Source of the DNA: an uncultured Alphaproteobacteria bacterium
Lineage (GTDB): Bacteria; Pseudomonadota; Alphaproteobacteria; RF32; CAG-239
DNA: 64,000 bases
Direction of reading: 5' to 3'
NCBI GenBank assembly: GCA_902464275.1
Contig: CABQIK010000001.1
Location: 1-64,000 of the forward strand
This document shows positions 34,592-43,758 of the stretch, one piece after another. The stretch's first letter is position 1. Each line of letters starts with the position of its first letter. A program made the position numbers and the translations under genes. The notes beneath the pieces are model-generated. The model was not told the DNA's origin and ran no database searches. It worked only from the letters and a program-made list of their open reading frames with translations.

Positions 34592-36871
34592 TTATTTAAG
34601 ACAGAGGATATGATACTCGCCGTTTTGAACCGTAACGCCATGCGTATCGTGCTCAAAACCGGCAAATTCACGGTCAAAATCTTCTAACGACTGCAAATAT
34701 GAAAGCAACGGACCGTCCGCCTCGCCGGCATTTTCACCCGGCATTAAAAGCGGAATCCCCGGAGGATACGGAACCACGCCGGTAGCAACCGTTTTTCCGG
34801 CCATTTGCTTTAAGGTTAAAGATTCAACCTCGTTTTTAACCAGTTTTTCATAAGCGTTTATCGGCGCCATATCAGGGTGCGGCAGCACTGAAAATCCGGC
34901 GGATAATTTGCGGGTGGTGCCCAAGCGCTTCATAGCTTCAAACATTTTATCGGCTAAATCTTTTAAGCCCATATCTTTGTAATGCTCGGTATCGGCATTA
35001 TAAATTTTGGGCAATATCCGCTCAAGCGGCGTATTGTTTTCATAATCGGATTTAAACTCAAACATAGCGTTAAGCAGCGTGCCCCACTTGCCTTTGGTAA
35101 CCCCCATTGAGAACAAAAACAAAATGGTAAAATCAGCCGTTTTTTCAACCACGATGCCTTTATTGTCCAAATAAGCGGTAAGTATGGCCGCCGGAATACC
35201 GCTATCAGCCAAATTACCGTCCGGTAAAACTCCGGGCGTAATAACCGAAACTTTAATCGGGTCTAGCATGCAATAGCCGTCTTCAATGTTACCGAAACCG
35301 TGCCATTCCTGATTGGGGTGCAGAACCCAGCAATCCGGCGTGGTTGCCAAAAACTCGTCATCGGCTTTATAAAACGAAATACTCTCGCCGTTTTGGTTTT
35401 TAACCGTATCAGGCTGCCAAACATCAAAGAACCAATCATTTTCTTTGTTTTTTTCATGGTGAATACGGGCAATCGTTTTACGGAAGGTTATGGCCTCGCG
35501 AATGGCAATATCGGTTAAGGTTTTACCGCCGCCGTTATCCATCATGGCCGCGCTGATGTCATTAGAGGCAATAATCGGATAAAACGGCGAAGTAGAAGAA
35601 TGCATCATCAACGACTCGTTAAAGCGCTGATGGCTTATCGGATTACGCCCTTCCAAAATATGAATCATGGAAGCCTGTGAGAACGCCGCCAATAATTTGT
35701 GCGTTGATTGGGTGGCAAAAACGGTCGGCTGATTTTTATCATAAGTTTTAGGGTTGCAGCACATAGCATAGCGGTTTTCATAAAGCGGATTAAAGCGCGC
35801 ATAGCCGTACCAAGCCTCATCAAAATGCAAACGGTCGGAACTTTGCCCCAACAGCTCGCGCACTTTGGCAACATTATAGCACAAGCCGTCATAAGTGGAG
35901 TTGGTGATAATAGCGTGCTTAGGCTGCGGATTTATCTTGCCGCGCACTAACGGATTTTGCTTAATACTCTCAGCTACCGCCTCTTTAGTTAAGCGCTCAG
36001 GAAAAATAGGACCGATAATGCCGTAACGATTGCGCGACGGAATTAAATAAGTTGGAACAGCGCCCGACAAGGTCATGGCATGTTCAACCGACTTGTGGCA
36101 ATTGCGGTCGCACAGGCAAACATCATCTCTGGTAACGCTTGCCATTAAAATAATACGGTTAGAAGTGGAAGAACCATTGGTGATGTGGTAACTGCGAGAG
36201 GAGTTAAAAACTTTGGAAATATAGCGTTCGCTTTCGCCGATAGGTCCGCTATGGTCAAGCATGGAGCCAAGTTCGCCGACGGAAATGGATAAATCGGAAC
36301 GAAATATCTGCTCGCCGAAAAAGTTAAAAAAGTCACGTCCGACGGCTGATTTCAAAAACGCCGTGCCTCCGGTATGTCCGGGAGTGTGCCATGAATATTC
36401 GTGCACTTTGGCAAACTTAGCCAAAGCTTTGAACATCGGCGGTAAAATAAACTGCCGGTAACGTCGCACCGCCGCCTGTACCCGCCCGCTGATAAATTCG
36501 GTTGTATCTTCCAACAGCCAAATAAAATCGCTGACCTTATCTAAAACATCGGTCGGAATTTGCGATGCCATATTACGGCTTGACATTACAAAAATCGGAA
36601 TTTCTTTATTTTGCTTGCGGATAAAACTCAGCGCCTCATACGTGTTAGCGCAACGGCTGCATTCAACCCCCATCAACACACACTGTATGCCGGCGTCTGA
36701 TGTAAAAATGGCTTTGGCATCGTCTAAATTTTCAGCGACAATAACTTGCGAGCCTTCTTTTTCCAAATCAGTCTGCAACTGTTTGACCGCCCTCGCCGCC
36801 GCGGTGTTATCGCTTAAATTTTCATAAGTGAGTAAAATTTTAACCTGAAACGGATTTTTAATATCTATCAT
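34592..36871 (-). CDS. adiA: Biodegradative arginine decarboxylase (AdiA-like)
   Basis: PLP enzyme turning arginine into agmatine and CO2 while consuming a proton. The 759-residue length matches E. coli AdiA (about 756) better than lysine or ornithine decarboxylases (about 710). It has the N-terminal receiver-like wing (1-130), then HEYSWHTPGHTGG, PSRNRYGIIGPI, DRLHFDEAWYGYARFNP and the PLP lysine in STHKLLAAFSQAS (near 395). The C-terminal part FLFSMGVTKGKWGTL is also AdiA-like. AAGGAG lies before the ATG, 25 bp after adiC. Together they form an acid-resistance pair. Confidence 0.93.
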   Translation of the reverse strand: MIDIKNPFQVKILLTYENLSDNTAAARAVKQLQTDLEKEGSQVIVAENLDDAKAIFTSDAGIQCVLMGVECSRCANTYEALSFIRKQNKEIPIFVMSSRNMASQIPTDVLDKVSDFIWLLEDTTEFISGRVQAAVRRYRQFILPPMFKALAKFAKVHEYSWHTPGHTGGTAFLKSAVGRDFFNFFGEQIFRSDLSISVGELGSMLDHSGPIGESERYISKVFNSSRSYHITNGSSTSNRIILMASVTRDDVCLCDRNCHKSVEHAMTLSGAVPTYLIPSRNRYGIIGPIFPERLTKEAVAESIKQNPLVRGKINPQPKHAIITNSTYDGLCYNVAKVRELLGQSSDRLHFDEAWYGYARFNPLYENRYAMCCNPKTYDKNQPTVFATQSTHKLLAAFSQASMIHILEGRNPISHQRFNESLMMHSSTSPFYPIIASNDISAAMMDNGGGKTLTDIAIREAITFRKTIARIHHEKNKENDWFFDVWQPDTVKNQNGESISFYKADDEFLATTPDCWVLHPNQEWHGFGNIEDGYCMLDPIKVSVITPGVLPDGNLADSGIPAAILTAYLDNKGIVVEKTADFTILFLFSMGVTKGKWGTLLNAMFEFKSDYENNTPLERILPKIYNADTEHYKDMGLKDLADKMFEAMKRLGTTRKLSAGFSVLPHPDMAPINAYEKLVKNEVESLTLKQMAGKTVATGVVPYPPGIPLLMPGENAGEADGPLLSYLQSLEDFDREFAGFEHDTHGVTVQNGEYHILCLK

Positions 36872-36896
36872 ACTTTTCTCCTTAAAAATAAGATTA

Positions 36897-38372
36897 TTAC
36901 AGTTCGGATTCTATCATCTCAACCACCGGAAAATGGCTTTTATAACGCGCAACCAAATTGCTTTTGTCGGCAAATGAAATCCAAAACATTAAAACCAGCG
37001 CGGCAACGGTTACCGCAAGTGTTAAATAACGCACCCAACGCGGCACCACGCACTGAATCTGCTTATCATGCTGCTGCATTTCCCACTGGCGGTTTTCGGC
37101 CAGTTCATAAAATATAACGGTGGCAATCACAAACATCAGCGCCCACCTTGTTTGCTCGGCATTTGAGCCTATCATGGCCGCCATACTGTAAAATGCGCCG
37201 ATAAGTCCGACCACCGTATAAAAAATGCCTTGATTGGCGTTCATTTTATCGCGCCCGATAATTTTAATGGCAACCGACGAGTAAATATACGGCAACAGAG
37301 TCATAATCACGGCAATAGAGGCAATTTTACCAAATTGTTGCGAGGCTGTCGGCGACATGGTGGCAAGCACCTGCACGGTCATAATGCCTGCCACAATCGC
37401 CAAACCGGAAGCCGGCACGCCTTTTTTGTTGGTGCAGGCAAAAACTTTGCCGAATAAACCGTCATCAGCCGCGGCTTTGGCGGTTTGTCCGACCAACAAT
37501 GTCCAACCGCCGAGCGAGCCTAAGCAGCCGATAGCGGCGCAAGCGGCCACGATATTACCGGCAGTAGGACCGAGCGCGGCGCTGACTGCGGTTGAAAACG
37601 GCGCGGAAGATGAAATTAATTCTGAGCTTGGCACAATGCCCATTACCGCGCTTGAACTTAAAACATAGCACACGGCGGCGATAATCACGCCGGCAACGGT
37701 TGCTATCGGCACATTTTTAGTCGGATTTTTCACCACTGCGGTTGAAACGGAAGCGCTTTCAACCCCTATAAACGCCCATAAGGTAAAGTTTAAGGTCATA
37801 CCGATAGCGCTGATGTCGCTTTTGCCGGTAACATTCCAACCGCCCATATAGGTATCGGCGCTAAACCAAAACCAACCCAAAACCGCCATGCCGATAATCG
37901 GAATTAAGGCAACGGTGGTGGTCATACTCTGAATTTTGCCGACCACGTTCGGACCTAAAATATTGGCATAAGTAAAAAACCAAATTACGGCAATTTGCGC
38001 CATTGCCATGACCAACGGATCTTTTAAAGTCGGAAAAAAGGTGGTTAAATAGCCGAGTCCGGCAACCGCCAAGCCTACATTACCAACCACGTTGGCAAGC
38101 CAATAAACCAAATTGGTCTGGTAGCCCATATAATTGCCGAAAGCCTTTTTGGCATAAGCGTACGGGCCTCCCGATGCCGGATAAATTTGGGTTAATTTTG
38201 AAAACACCAATGCCAGAGCTATGGCGCCGACAATGGTAATAAGCCAACCGAAAATGGCAATACTGCCGATAGCCGCCAAATTAGCCGGAAGCATAAACAC
38301 ACCGGAGCCCATCATATTACCGGCGACCATTAAAGTTGCCGGTATTAAGCCGATTTTATTTTTTTCATCCAT
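36897..38372 (-). CDS. adiC: Arginine:agmatine antiporter (AdiC-like)
   Basis: APC-superfamily inner-membrane exchanger of about twelve helices. I take the ATG at 38372 (491 residues, GGAGAGG upstream) rather than the longer frame from 38438. It follows E. coli AdiC closely: KIGLIPATLMVAGNMMGSGVF with the GSG substrate loop, LWAFIGVESASV (the Trp202 region) and GSLGGWTLLVGQTAKAAADDG (the Trp293 region). It imports arginine and exports agmatine, completing the proton-consuming cycle with adiA downstream. The C-terminal tail is longer than in E. coli. Confidence 0.92.
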   Translation of the reverse strand: MDEKNKIGLIPATLMVAGNMMGSGVFMLPANLAAIGSIAIFGWLITIVGAIALALVFSKLTQIYPASGGPYAYAKKAFGNYMGYQTNLVYWLANVVGNVGLAVAGLGYLTTFFPTLKDPLVMAMAQIAVIWFFTYANILGPNVVGKIQSMTTTVALIPIIGMAVLGWFWFSADTYMGGWNVTGKSDISAIGMTLNFTLWAFIGVESASVSTAVVKNPTKNVPIATVAGVIIAAVCYVLSSSAVMGIVPSSELISSSAPFSTAVSAALGPTAGNIVAACAAIGCLGSLGGWTLLVGQTAKAAADDGLFGKVFACTNKKGVPASGLAIVAGIMTVQVLATMSPTASQQFGKIASIAVIMTLLPYIYSSVAIKIIGRDKMNANQGIFYTVVGLIGAFYSMAAMIGSNAEQTRWALMFVIATVIFYELAENRQWEMQQHDKQIQCVVPRWVRYLTLAVTVAALVLMFWISFADKSNLVARYKSHFPVVEMIESEL

Positions 38373-38463
38373 AGCACCTCTCCTTAAACACAAAGATGCT
38401 ATATAACTAATCAGCAAAAACCGTTTTACAATCGCCAAAGATAAAAATTATTACCCTCACCTG

Positions 38464-38556
38464 CAACTTATACACAGCCCAGACTCGTAAATATTGCAAA
38501 AAAAAAACGCGAGCTAAAATCTTCTTAAACTAACTAATTTGAGAGGATTTTAGCTC
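38464..38556 (+). promoter_or_regulatory. Conserved hairpin leader of pilin-like gene 2
   Basis: Second copy of the leader at 7725-7815. TTATACACA (38468-38476), ACTCGTAAATATTGC, a run of ten A and CGCGAGCTAAAATC are conserved. The hairpin pairs GAGCTAAAATC, with TCTTAAA, against TTTGAGA and GATTTTAGCTC. Its inner stem differs in sequence from copy 1 but still pairs, and it buries the GAGAGG ribosome site. Confidence 0.7.
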
Positions 38557-39210
38557 ATGTATACACAATCGGGAAGAAGTATGGTAGAAATGCTCGGCGT
38601 GCTTGCGATTATCGGGGTTTTGTCGGTTGGCGCTATTGCAGGTTACAGTAAAGCAATGATGAAATATAAGCTTAACAAACACGCTGAACAGATGAACACG
38701 GTAATAAATGCCGTGGCACGCAATGCGCACAGTTTTGATAATTTGTCTGTCAGAGACTCCTCAAATATTATAACTCCATACTTTATAAAAATGGGTGAAA
38801 TCCCAACTGAAATGGTAAAAACTAACAACAATAACTATGTATATGATATTTTCGGACAGCAGTGGCAAATATATCTCTATGATGACGAGTTTATATATTT
38901 AACCTCATTTCAGGAAGATGGCTCATCATTTTTATCATTAAACTCTCCTGATAGTTTGGCAATATGCCAAAATATTTTAACTGCCGCAAAGGAAAATTCT
39001 GATAATATGCACGCAATTACGATATGGACGTCCAATTCTGCCAGTGAGCATGCCTATTGGCTATGGGGGGATAAATATTGTAATAATACGTATATGGAGC
39101 TGGGCTATGCTTGTTTGAAAAACTTAACCTTAGACGATATTTATACTACCTGTGCCGTACACGCTAAAGGTGGCGCAGGTATTTTCCAGTTTGGTTGGTT
39201 ACGCATATAA
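38557..39210 (+). CDS. Type IV pilin-like (prepilin-type) protein 2
   Basis: A 217-residue paralogue of the protein at 7816. The leader is short (MYTQSG). Cleavage after Gly6 leaves RSMVEMLGVLAIIGVLSVGA, with Glu at +5 and a hydrophobic N-terminal helix. The following KAMMKYKLNKHAEQMN matches the paralogue closely; the rest diverges but keeps C-terminal Cys (DKYCNNTYMELGYACLKNL, like DKECRQGTKCLRNM). It is probably processed by a prepilin peptidase and assembled into a pseudopilus, or simply membrane-bound. No pilus operon is nearby. Its leader is the regulatory hairpin described above. Confidence 0.75.
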   Translation: MYTQSGRSMVEMLGVLAIIGVLSVGAIAGYSKAMMKYKLNKHAEQMNTVINAVARNAHSFDNLSVRDSSNIITPYFIKMGEIPTEMVKTNNNNYVYDIFGQQWQIYLYDDEFIYLTSFQEDGSSFLSLNSPDSLAICQNILTAAKENSDNMHAITIWTSNSASEHAYWLWGDKYCNNTYMELGYACLKNLTLDDIYTTCAVHAKGGAGIFQFGWLRI

Positions 39211-39301
39211 CAACACTTAGGGTTAATTTTTTATATTTGCTTACACACAATTTAAGTGCTGCATTAATCTCAACCTTTAGAAGTAGTGGCTGCGCTAGAG
39301 C

Positions 39302-40072
39302 TTATCTGCCGGTTAAGGCCATAATGCGGTTAAACAAAGCTTGGCGGGAATCTTCCGCAGAAGCAAGTTTGGCGGCCACGTTTTCAGCTTGTTCCGAATC
39401 TATCTTCAGAGCGTAAATACTTTTTAACAGCATTTCGCCTTTATCTTCAAAATGCACGCCGGAGAGAATAACCTTGCCTTTGCCGTAATTGCGGCCGATA
39501 ACCGCCGGCTGTTTGCCCGCCAGATTATAGCGAGCCAAAACCTCATTTTCAGCAGGGATAAAAGGTTCAAAATATGGACCGCCGTGATAATGCGCTGTGT
39601 ATTTGCTGTTATCATTCCAAATAAGCTCAACCGCGGCTGACGAAGCGGCATTTTTATCATACGGACGGATACCAAGCTCTTTATAAAGCGTGCCGATTGC
39701 CCTGCCCTCAAGCAAATTAAGTCCGCATTCCGTTACTTTTTTAAGTTCGGGAATATCGGCCTCAAACTCGGTTTGACGACAGGCGTAATAAGCTCCGGCG
39801 CAAATGCCGTAATAAATTCCGCCGTTTTGCACATATTCACGGATTTTATCATTGCCCAAAACCTGCAATTTATGACGATACGGCGTACCGGCGCCTCCGG
39901 GCATAAAAAAGGCAAGCACTTCATCATTAAGCTCGTTGCCATGAATAATACCGGCGGCGTCAGTAAAACCCACGCTACAACCGCGCGGTTCAAAATATTC
40001 ACGCAGACCGTCATTTAATGAGGTTGTATCGGAACATCCGTAATCCTGATATATTAAAATTTTAGTTCGCAT
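39302..40072 (-). CDS. BPL_N-type glutamine-amidotransferase-like protein
   Basis: A 256-residue class I amidotransferase-fold protein of the type found at the N-terminus of eukaryotic biotin-protein ligases (BPL_N). The nucleophile elbow is YGICAGAYYA with Cys91; FMPGGAGTPY (57-66) is the oxyanion-side loop. His in SGVHFE and Glu are candidates for the rest of the triad. No ligase domain is attached, so biotinylation is not implied. The molecular role of stand-alone BPL_N proteins is not known. It follows yqgE by 20 bp. No clear Shine-Dalgarno sequence. Confidence 0.75.
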   Translation of the reverse strand: MRTKILIYQDYGCSDTTSLNDGLREYFEPRGCSVGFTDAAGIIHGNELNDEVLAFFMPGGAGTPYRHKLQVLGNDKIREYVQNGGIYYGICAGAYYACRQTEFEADIPELKKVTECGLNLLEGRAIGTLYKELGIRPYDKNAASSAAVELIWNDNSKYTAHYHGGPYFEPFIPAENEVLARYNLAGKQPAVIGRNYGKGKVILSGVHFEDKGEMLLKSIYALKIDSEQAENVAAKLASAEDSRQALFNRIMALTGR

Positions 40073-40092
40073 ATAAGTAACCTGACATAGTT

Positions 40093-40662
40093 TTAAGCAT
40101 GACCGATAGTATTAACAAAGCGCGCCAGGTCAACTCCGGTTTCATCTAAAGCTCGCTCCCACTTAAATTCATCGGGAGTGTTAAACATTATTTCAGGGTT
40201 AGACGGCATTACCAACCAACGGTTGGCCATAATTTCATACTCAAGCTGCTGCGGATTCCACCCCGCGTAACCCATGGCGATAATATTTTTTTCAGGGCCT
40301 TTACCTCCGGCAATATCGGTTAAAATATCCATGCTTGAAGAGATGGCGACATTGTTATCTATTTTGAAAGTTCCCGACTTGTTATATTCCGGACTATGCA
40401 GCACAAAACCGCGCACTTTTTCAAGCGGCCCGCCGTGATGCAAAAAAATTGAGTTTAAGTCAACAGTCGGGTGCGGCGGCAACGGCACCGATAAATCAAC
40501 AAAAGTTGCCCAATCCAGTTTTTTGTTGATTATAAAACCCATGGCCCCTTCTTTGCCGTGCGAGCATATATAAATAACCGACTGTCTGAACATATCGTCT
40601 TCAGCATCAGGCATTGCAACCAAAAACTTACCGGTTAAAAAATTGTTATTAAAAGCCGCCAT
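40093..40662 (-). CDS. yqgE: YqgE/AlgH family protein (UPF0301)
   Basis: A 189-residue protein of the widely conserved YqgE/AlgH family. Typical segments: LTGKFLVAMP, DDMFRQSVIYICSHGKEGAMGFIINK, FLHHGGPLEKVRGFVLHS and AMGYAGWNPQQLEYEI. The biochemical role of the family is not established; it has been linked to gene regulation in Pseudomonas. Divergent from the DsbD-like gene (100-bp gap) and upstream of the BPL_N gene. Confidence 0.9.
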   Translation of the reverse strand: MAAFNNNFLTGKFLVAMPDAEDDMFRQSVIYICSHGKEGAMGFIINKKLDWATFVDLSVPLPPHPTVDLNSIFLHHGGPLEKVRGFVLHSPEYNKSGTFKIDNNVAISSSMDILTDIAGGKGPEKNIIAMGYAGWNPQQLEYEIMANRWLVMPSNPEIMFNTPDEFKWERALDETGVDLARFVNTIGHA

Positions 40663-40762
40663 TTGTTGTATATATCCTAAAATTATATTTGTTTCTTTAA
40701 CTTCTTTATTATATCATAAGTTTATAAAAGTAAAAACGTTTTTTTATAATATTCCGCCTGCC

Positions 40763-43399
40763 ATGTTATCATTTTTTAAGTATATAGTGTGTTTTATTTT
40801 CTGTTTCAATATCACCGCGGCTGACGCGGCAGAGGTAATTGCCGATTTTGACGAAACTCTGCCGGCGGAATTAGAGGCTTTCGGCAGAGCCGATTTGCCC
40901 GATGCCTCGCAAATGCAGAGTATTTTATATAATGAAGACACTAACGAATTGGGGCGTATTATTTTGCTCGGCAAATATTTTGACGCCAAATACCCCGATG
41001 ACTTAATTAATAATGACTTCAGTAGCGATGTTGCCGCCATTTTTCCGGAATTAACCCAACAAGAAGTTTATGACCGCACCAATTATATTCGCCACGCCGT
41101 TAATTTGTATCGTTGGGGGGTTAATAAATACAATAACATAAAAGAAAAACTCACCGTTCCGGAAGAACCGCCGCTGATTGCCGATGATGACGAGTATGAT
41201 GACCCTAAAAAATATACCTATATTGAAACTGACCCTGATAAAACCGCCGTTGTTTATGATTTTAAAAAAGTTTTGAGTTACGGCAGCAATCCTCGCGATT
41301 TAAAAGCCATAGAAGCAAAAAAACAACGCGAAGCCGAAAGCAAACAGCATAAAACCGGATTTGATAAATTTAAAGCCATGGCCAGCAAAATTGAATTTTC
41401 AAAACTGCCGTTTTACGGAATTTCATTGCCAAACCCACTGGTAGGCAACGCCGGGGTGGGAGAATGGCTTTACGCGGACGGCTTTAAGGCTCGCTTAATT
41501 GCTGAAATTGCCGAAATAAAATCCGCTGACAAATTTTTGGGCGCCATTCACGCGGCCGTTCCGCAACATCGCTTTATGCTTGCCACCAATTTATCGGAAA
41601 ATTTACAAAAGCCGCGGATTATATTTGAAGAAATGCAAAACATAAAAGCTTACAAAGTTTATTACCCGACTCCGATTAATGTGCTTAATGATAAAATTGT
41701 CGGCGGATATGCCGGTGACTTTGCTTTTCCGATTGAGTTTGAAACCATTGAGCCGGATAAACCGATTAAACTTAAAGCCAAAATTGTTTTTAACAGTTGC
41801 GACAATGAATTAAACTGCACCTTGACAGACTTTTTGCCTGAGTTGCAAATTGAAACCGGAGATGAAAATAAAACTTCCGGCATGCAAAATTTTATTCGGC
41901 AAAGCTTTTATAATCTGCCGCAAAATCAAAATAACGGCTTAACGCTTAAAAATCATTCCGTCACCCTTGATAAAAACACCGGAGAAGTATCGCAATTGCA
42001 GTTTGTATTTGCCTTCAAGGGAAAAATAAACAATTTTGCCGTATTTTTAGAAGATGAAAATTACACGGCGTTTACGCGTCCGGCCGTTACCGTCAATGAC
42101 AATTTAATTTATGTTACGACCGAGCCGCTCGGCAATGCCGATAAGTTGCTCAATACAGAAATTACCGTAACGGCGCGGCTTAATAATTACACCGCCATTA
42201 CGCAAAAAACCGTGCTCAACACCGATGAGCCTGATTTTAATTTCGGTAATTTAAGCCTTTCGGCCGCCTTGCGTTTTTGCTTATTTGCCGGATTATTATT
42301 TACTTTAATGCCGGCCGGTTTGGCATTTTTGCTGTTGATTTTAAGCAAAATGAGCTACGATAAATTGTTACCGTTTATATACGGAATTTTTACCGGAGCC
42401 AATATTATTGCGCTGCTTGCCGTTATTTTCTTCGGGGCTGATTTTGTGTGGGGCAGCCAATATGCTTCTTTTGCTTATTTAAGCGTGGTTGCGGCAGGGT
42501 GCGCCGTCGTTTTATCCGGTTTAAAATACGCTGAAATTTTACCGCTAAAAAACTATCCGATTGTTTTGTTTGCGGGCGGAGTTTTGCTCAGTTTTTGCCT
42601 GCCGCTCACAAACACGACGTTTATCACCTACATCTCCGCTTATTTCAGCGCGGCCGATAAGTGGGAACAGCTGCTTACAGCCAACCTTACGGCAATGGCA
42701 ACAGCTTTACCATACATCATTTTACTGCTTATCGGCAAAACAAAACAAAATTCGGCTTTACCGCCCAAAGCCCGAAAAGTTGCGCTGACGTTAGCCGTAT
42801 TTTTATTGCTTATCAGTTTTATTGCCACGCTTGGCCGCATAATTTTACAACTCAGCGGTTGGCAGATTGCCAAATTTATTCTTGTTTTGGCATTTTTTTG
42901 GTTGTTGCTTGATTATTTATGCCGCTTTTTACAAGCGCTGCAACAAGTATCGGCGCCGCAAAAACAAAAAGACGTTGCCCGCAAGGTTATCTTAGTGTTA
43001 TTTGCGCTTATTACCGGCGCTTTTACGTTGATAACTTCACACTTTAAAAGCTCAACGGAGCAATTTAACAACGCATATAATGAAACCGCTTTAAGCGAAT
43101 ACATCGCCACCGGGCATAATGTGTTGGTTTCTATTGCGCCTGACTGGTGTTTCAGGTGCAAACTCAACGCCTTTTTAACCTTTAACGAACGCAATTTTGA
43201 ACGTTGGAAAACTGATTATAATCTTGTATATATGCCGGTTGACGCAAACAATACGGAGCAAGTTACAAGCCTTTTGAAGCGCTATCATCAAGCCAAATTG
43301 CCTTTATACATATTGTTTAATTATCAGTTTGAAAACGGCATTATTTTATCGCCATCGGTTGACGAAACGTCATTTCAGCAGTTGTTGACTGATTTTTAA
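40763..43399 (+). CDS. DsbD-like membrane thiol-disulfide protein, atypical
   Basis: I take the ATG at 40763 (878 residues), which yields a signal peptide ending at ADAAEV; the longer frame from 40643 runs into yqgE. The N-terminal part (to about 500) is periplasmic. About eight transmembrane helices follow (roughly 500-760), then a C-terminal thioredoxin-like domain with DWCFRCK (Cys796, Cys799). This layout is that of DsbD/ScsB electron transporters. The first transmembrane Cys site, normally TPCVLP, reads LMPAGL, while the second keeps a Cys (SFCLPL). Substrates are unknown. No clear Shine-Dalgarno sequence. Confidence 0.72.
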   Translation: MLSFFKYIVCFIFCFNITAADAAEVIADFDETLPAELEAFGRADLPDASQMQSILYNEDTNELGRIILLGKYFDAKYPDDLINNDFSSDVAAIFPELTQQEVYDRTNYIRHAVNLYRWGVNKYNNIKEKLTVPEEPPLIADDDEYDDPKKYTYIETDPDKTAVVYDFKKVLSYGSNPRDLKAIEAKKQREAESKQHKTGFDKFKAMASKIEFSKLPFYGISLPNPLVGNAGVGEWLYADGFKARLIAEIAEIKSADKFLGAIHAAVPQHRFMLATNLSENLQKPRIIFEEMQNIKAYKVYYPTPINVLNDKIVGGYAGDFAFPIEFETIEPDKPIKLKAKIVFNSCDNELNCTLTDFLPELQIETGDENKTSGMQNFIRQSFYNLPQNQNNGLTLKNHSVTLDKNTGEVSQLQFVFAFKGKINNFAVFLEDENYTAFTRPAVTVNDNLIYVTTEPLGNADKLLNTEITVTARLNNYTAITQKTVLNTDEPDFNFGNLSLSAALRFCLFAGLLFTLMPAGLAFLLLILSKMSYDKLLPFIYGIFTGANIIALLAVIFFGADFVWGSQYASFAYLSVVAAGCAVVLSGLKYAEILPLKNYPIVLFAGGVLLSFCLPLTNTTFITYISAYFSAADKWEQLLTANLTAMATALPYIILLLIGKTKQNSALPPKARKVALTLAVFLLLISFIATLGRIILQLSGWQIAKFILVLAFFWLLLDYLCRFLQALQQVSAPQKQKDVARKVILVLFALITGAFTLITSHFKSSTEQFNNAYNETALSEYIATGHNVLVSIAPDWCFRCKLNAFLTFNERNFERWKTDYNLVYMPVDANNTEQVTSLLKRYHQAKLPLYILFNYQFENGIILSPSVDETSFQQLLTDF

Positions 43400-43701
43400 G
43401 CCTCATCATCGCCATCACCCGAAAAAATTTTATATAGCGCTTTGCGATATATCCATAAATTTATCAGGCCGAAAATAAGCGACAGTGAGCCGAACAAATA
43501 TAAAAAATAATACCAATTAAGCTCGCTTTCCTGCATCAGGACGGTTTGTTTGGTACTGCTTACAAACATTATGGCAACCGCCGTAATGGCAAAAGCAAAC
43601 ACAAAACCTAAAATCCACACGCGTTTAACAATCACGGGCGGAGTGGTAAAACTCATTAAAAGATAAATAAAAAACAAGGCGATAAACAACAATATTTCCA
43701 T
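43396..43701 (-). CDS. Small membrane protein, unknown
   Basis: A 101-residue protein with three predicted transmembrane helices (about 2-20, 29-48, 67-88) and a short charged tail ending GDGDDEA. No family is recognised. A strong AAGGAGGG lies before the ATG, which supports it being a real gene. Its stop overlaps the DsbD-like stop by 4 bp from the opposite strand. It lies 57 bp after era, so it may be the tail gene of the lepB-rnc-era unit. Confidence 0.65.
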   Translation of the reverse strand: MEILLFIALFFIYLLMSFTTPPVIVKRVWILGFVFAFAITAVAIMFVSSTKQTVLMQESELNWYYFLYLFGSLSLIFGLINLWIYRKALYKIFSGDGDDEA

Positions 43702-43758
43702 AACACCCTCCTTTGAGCCAAGTGTTATAAAATATAGGCGCTAATCAGCAGTTTTCAA

